Shown: positions 21,531-23,857 of the stretch, in pieces
Layout of the letters: every line of letters begins with the position of its first letter
Position numbering within the stretch: position 1 is the first letter of the stretch
Virus record (IMG/VR): IMGVR_UViG_3300040801_000557
Coordinates: 1 to 23,857 of that record
Direction: 5' to 3' (one strand)
From: a virus
DNA: 23,857 bases
The notes under the pieces: model-generated
Database searches by the model: none
What the model was told of the DNA's origin: nothing
The model's input: only the letters and a program-made list of their open reading frames with translations
Made by a program: the position numbers and the translations under genes

Positions 21531-22643
21531 TTAACGTAGGGCGGACATGATACCGAGGCCGGCACCTTGAAGTCCGCCTATCCCCGTCATTGCTCCGAAT
21601 CCAACCCCACCCGTCATAGCTCCGAGGCCGGCCATGGCACCGATCTTCAGTGCCTGCGGTCCCCACCCCTGGGTCTGGACCGGAGTGGTCCGGGTACCGG
21701 TAGTGTTAGTGGTTCCGCCCCAGTTATTGCCGCCGACGATACTCGCGTAATTTCCCATGTTCTGCCATGGGATATCCCGCTCGTATTGGTCACGGAAGAA
21801 GGCATTGTCGTTGGTGATCTGATTGAGACCGTATTCGTAGTCGCCAGCACCGCGAAGCATATCGGCACCTTGGCCCAGAAGACCAGCCTGCATTCCAGCT
21901 TCGCCGAGCTGAAGCTGCCCCGACTGGCCCATCATAGAGCCCTGCATACCGTAGAGGTTGTTCATGAGCCCTAGGGTCGACTGGTCCATACTGGCCTTTA
22001 GCTGGGCATCATTGCCGGCCTGCTGGAGCCCCTGGGACCACGCATTGCCGCGCATACCGGAGCTGATCTGGCCGATCGTGTCATTGGCGTTGGTATTGAT
22101 AACACCCTCTGCGACGCCGGCTCTGGAGTTGTTCATGTTCCCGGACATCGACGCCTTTGCGTTGAGGCTGGATACCTGACCCTGGGCCATCTTCGAGACA
22201 TCGCCCTGGGCAGCCTCAATCTGAGCATTCAGATACGGGTTGTCGGCATACCGGCCAGCAGCATTGATGTTCTCCTCGGTGGCATCACGCCCATTCCAAT
22301 AATCTCGGGACTGCTGGATGTTGCCCTGCTGGATCCCGCCTTGATTGGTCGCGAACTGCCCGAGCTGACCGCCCATATCAAAGCCCTGCTGGCCCATCCC
22401 GTAAATCTGGTTGCCGGCCCTCTGCATGAAGCCTACAGCATCCCGCTGAAGCTGGGTCGGATCGGCGTACCGGTTGATGCCCTGATCGAACGGGCTCTGC
22501 CGTGCCTGATTCTGATTGAAGATACCCTGTGCCTGATTGAACATATCCATCAGGTAGGGGGTTTGCTGAGCCCACGGGTTTTGTTCAGACGTGGACTTCT
22601 CTCGAGTGGTTTGATTCTTGGTACCACCAAACATGGAACCCAT
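21531..22643 (-). CDS. Gln/Asn/Gly-rich internal virion (ejection) protein, 370 aa
   Basis: I chose ATG 22643 because AGGAGG lies 5 bases upstream; an in-frame GTG at 22649 is inside that site. The product is very rich in Gln, Asn, Gly and Met, with repeats such as GNMNNSRAG, GMRGNAWSQGLQQAG and GMQGSMMGQSGQLQLGEAGM. The C-terminal 45 residues form Gly/Ala-rich hydrophobic stretches (KIGAMAGLGAMTGGVGFGAM, GLQGAGLGIMSAL) that could enter a membrane. Short Gln/Asn-rich proteins of this type head the ejection-protein group of many podoviruses. The precise role is unknown. No enzymatic motif is seen. Confidence 0.72.
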   Translation of the reverse strand: MGSMFGGTKNQTTREKSTSEQNPWAQQTPYLMDMFNQAQGIFNQNQARQSPFDQGINRYADPTQLQRDAVGFMQRAGNQIYGMGQQGFDMGGQLGQFATNQGGIQQGNIQQSRDYWNGRDATEENINAAGRYADNPYLNAQIEAAQGDVSKMAQGQVSSLNAKASMSGNMNNSRAGVAEGVINTNANDTIGQISSGMRGNAWSQGLQQAGNDAQLKASMDQSTLGLMNNLYGMQGSMMGQSGQLQLGEAGMQAGLLGQGADMLRGAGDYEYGLNQITNDNAFFRDQYERDIPWQNMGNYASIVGGNNWGGTTNTTGTRTTPVQTQGWGPQALKIGAMAGLGAMTGGVGFGAMTGIGGLQGAGLGIMSALR

Positions 22644-22652
22644 AGACACCTC

Positions 22653-22946
22653 CTATAGTGTGAGCTTGACCCATATCTCAGCAGGCCGGCCATCGGCATC
22701 TACGGCTATGGACAACTTTGCGAATTTGAATAGAGCAAGGAACTTGAGATGTTTCTTACCCTGCTCAGGGTAGTGAGTTGCGAATACGGGCTCATTGATG
22801 GTACGATGCCAGTTGTGGAACTCTTGCTCTAACCGTCTACGTTTGGACTTGGTCCAAGGGCTATGCACATCGCAGTGGACGAACTTAGCCCCCAGAACCT
22901 CTTCCACCTTCACGGTGTAGTCCTCGTTCTTGAAGGCTAAGTCCAT
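22653..22946 (-). CDS. Small GNAT-like phage protein, 97 aa
   Basis: AAGGAG lies 5 bases before ATG 22946. The pattern KFVHCDVHSPW, then NEPVFATHY and KKHLKFLALFKFAKL resembles a small acetyltransferase-like (GNAT fold) protein encoded next to ejection genes in several podoviruses, such as T7 gp13 in position. The usual acetyl-CoA-binding loop (R/Q-x2-G-x-G/A) is not visible, so it may be a structural derivative. The match is by eye and the activity is unproven. Confidence 0.55.
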   Translation of the reverse strand: MDLAFKNEDYTVKVEEVLGAKFVHCDVHSPWTKSKRRRLEQEFHNWHRTINEPVFATHYPEQGKKHLKFLALFKFAKLSIAVDADGRPAEIWVKLTL

Positions 22947-22955
22947 ATCATCTCC

Positions 22956-23351
22956 TTATGGTGCCCACTCAAGCTGGACGCGGATGTTGGTTGGTGCCGT
23001 TAGCGTCGGCTTGGGTTGGTATGCCACGGTGATCTCTGCCGGTGCTGAATACCCAAGGGACGTGCTGTACGCCCTGACCTTCAGTAGATGGGTACTCCCG
23101 AGGGTCAGGTTCAGCGTCGAGCAGGGGATAGAGCGTGCAGGCCCACCAACCTGAGCGTGCCCAGTACGCTCATCGACATTGATGAAGAACGACTCGACCA
23201 AATGCGCGGTCGCCTCGTCATAATCCCAGGCCAGGGTACATCCTTCGTAGGCAGGGACAGGTTCGGTAGCGTCCGCCGCCAGTCCGGCCAGGGTATAGGA
23301 TACCCCGGTGATGAACAGAAGGCTGGAGAGCAGGAAGGTCTTCATAGTCAC
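22956..23351 (-). CDS. Secreted fibronectin-type-III-like protein, 131 aa
   Basis: A GTG start at 23351 has GGAGG 9 bases upstream; ATG 23345 two codons later gives the same signal peptide. The leader MKTFLLSSLLFITGVSYTLA and following AGLAADA give a likely Sec cleavage site. The mature part reads as one Fn3-type beta-sandwich: CTLAWDYDEATAH, FFINVDERTGHAQ, STHLLKVRAYSTSLGYSAPA and EITVAYQP, with two cysteines that may pair. Export of a domain like this from a late phage operon is unusual. It lies 6 bases after the small spanin-like gene. Function unknown; an envelope or spanin-partner role is conceivable. Confidence 0.68.
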   Translation of the reverse strand: MTMKTFLLSSLLFITGVSYTLAGLAADATEPVPAYEGCTLAWDYDEATAHLVESFFINVDERTGHAQVGGPARSIPCSTLNLTLGSTHLLKVRAYSTSLGYSAPAEITVAYQPKPTLTAPTNIRVQLEWAP

Positions 23352-23357
23352 AACGGA

Positions 23358-23519
23358 TTACCTCCGCCCGGTGCGCGGCGGTGCCGGGTTGGGAACTCCT
23401 GGGCCAGCACCGGGCTTTCCGCACGCGCTATATTGATCACCGCAGCCGACGACGGGGGGCACAGACGCGAACACCGCGCCGGCGAACAGTAAAGAGAACA
23501 GGATGATTGCGATTTTCAT
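23358..23519 (-). CDS. Small exported protein, 53 aa, possible outer-membrane spanin lipoprotein
   Basis: ATG 23519 overlaps the preceding stop by 4 bases; GAGG lies 10 bases upstream. Residues 3-18 (IAIILFSLLFAGAVFA) form a signal peptide. VVGC at 23-26 fits the lipobox pattern, and the rest (second Cys at 33, then GKPGAGPGVPNPAPPR) is short and proline-rich like Rz1-type outer-membrane spanins (Rz1 reads VVGC...C-x-KPPPPP). The lipobox lies a few residues beyond the hydrophobic core, so plain cleavage after FA at 17-18 is an alternative. No inner-membrane spanin is visible nearby. Confidence 0.6.
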   Translation of the reverse strand: MKIAIILFSLLFAGAVFASVPPVVGCGDQYSACGKPGAGPGVPNPAPPRTGRR

Positions 23520-23857
23520 AGTTCGGGTTCCTCGGGTTGGTTAGGGTCAATCGGATTTGGGTCTACCACAAGCCCATCCTCGATCAGGTCTTCCATCGTC
23601 ATCAGACCTTCAAGTGCCCCGCTCGGCATCAACGCAGCAAGCGGAACCGTCAGCACCGGCTCAAGGCCGCCGAGGCTCGGGTCGCCGCGCGGAGGCAGTG
23701 CATCCAGTGCATCCGTGACGCCGGCCCAATTGGCGAGATCGGCCTCATTCGGCGGGCCGTTGAGATTGCGGATCAAGACCTCGACGCTGCCGCTTGCGGC
23801 GGACTCTTTATGCAGGATGATGGATCCTTCCATGTCGAGAGGGAGCGCCGCCCGTCC
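23516..23857 (-). CDS. C-terminal end of a virion (tail?) protein, 5' end outside window
   Basis: The frame is open to the window edge: residues GRAALPLD precede the Met at 23833, and no ribosome-binding site stands before that ATG, so it is probably internal and the gene is cut by the window. The visible part (SIILHKESAASGSVEVLIRN, LANWAGVTDALDALPPRGDP, GALEGLMTMEDLIEDGL) ends in an acidic, Pro-rich tail (DPNPIDPNQPEEPEL). No domain is recognised. Its place upstream of the ejection genes suggests a tail protein, which is inference. The stop overlaps the next start (ATGA). Confidence 0.65.
   Translation of the reverse strand, partial: GRAALPLDMEGSIILHKESAASGSVEVLIRNLNGPPNEADLANWAGVTDALDALPPRGDPSLGGLEPVLTVPLAALMPSGALEGLMTMEDLIEDGLVVDPNPIDPNQPEEPEL

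Noticed and set aside
1-23857. Phage or host promoters, tRNAs, CRISPR arrays, integrase or att sites
   Set aside because: I looked on both strands and saw no convincing -35/-10 pair or repeated phage-polymerase promoter, no tRNA cloverleaf, no spaced repeats and no recombinase gene. Promoters probably lie outside the window, since both blocks enter from its edges.

Overview
This window is part of a tailed-phage genome (Caudoviricetes). Podovirus morphology is inferred from a T7-type family A DNA polymerase, three consecutive large ejection-type virion proteins with a peptidoglycan-cleaving domain in one of them, and the absence of tape-measure, tail-tube and tail-sheath genes. The host is probably a Gram-negative bacterium, because several genes encode Sec signal peptides and one small product looks like an outer-membrane spanin lipoprotein. 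The DNA looks moderately GC-rich by eye. I saw no tRNA, CRISPR array, insertion sequence, integrase or attachment site, and no gap above 100 bases without a gene.

The window has two convergent blocks. The plus-strand block (1-8038) is the replication and nucleotide-metabolism block. It holds the 3' part of a DNA polymerase gene, two tiny membrane proteins, a T7 gp6-like 5'-3' exonuclease, a DUF6378-like protein and a B12-type (class II) ribonucleotide reductase. A run of seven small genes follows, one resembling ribosome modulation factor. Then come a divergent flavin-dependent thymidylate synthase, a Cys-rich metal-binding protein of the PF04071/COG2158 type, a secreted protein, a MazG-like pyrophosphohydrolase and an exported ClpP-fold protease-like protein. 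Most of these genes overlap by 1-29 bases or are separated by a few bases, so the block looks like one long, translationally coupled operon. A hairpin with A and T tracts on its two sides (8040-8086) closes both blocks.

The minus-strand block (8090-23857, read right to left) is the virion and lysis block. It begins with the end of a protein that is cut by the window edge. Then come a small possible spanin lipoprotein, a secreted Fn3-like protein, a GNAT-like small protein, three ejection proteins (about 370, 676 and 788 aa) and two small genes that are candidates for the small terminase. These are followed by large terminase, portal, a 90-aa protein, scaffold, SU10-type (DUF5309) major capsid protein, a terminator, a 95-aa protein, an SU10-type head-tail adaptor, a lysis-like trio and a Met/Gly/Pro-rich low-complexity protein.

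The plus-strand genes would copy the genome and adjust the dNTP pool: reductase makes dNTPs, ThyX makes dTMP, MazG removes unwanted NTPs, and the exonuclease degrades DNA or removes primers. The minus-strand genes package, eject and release it. The points I find most worth checking are a one-residue insertion in polymerase motif B, the pairing of a B12-type reductase with a Cys-rich domain often seen near cobalamin genes, the RMF-like protein, an inverted repeat that could mask a start codon behind the capsid-gene terminator, and a motif duplicated at both ends of the scaffold protein.
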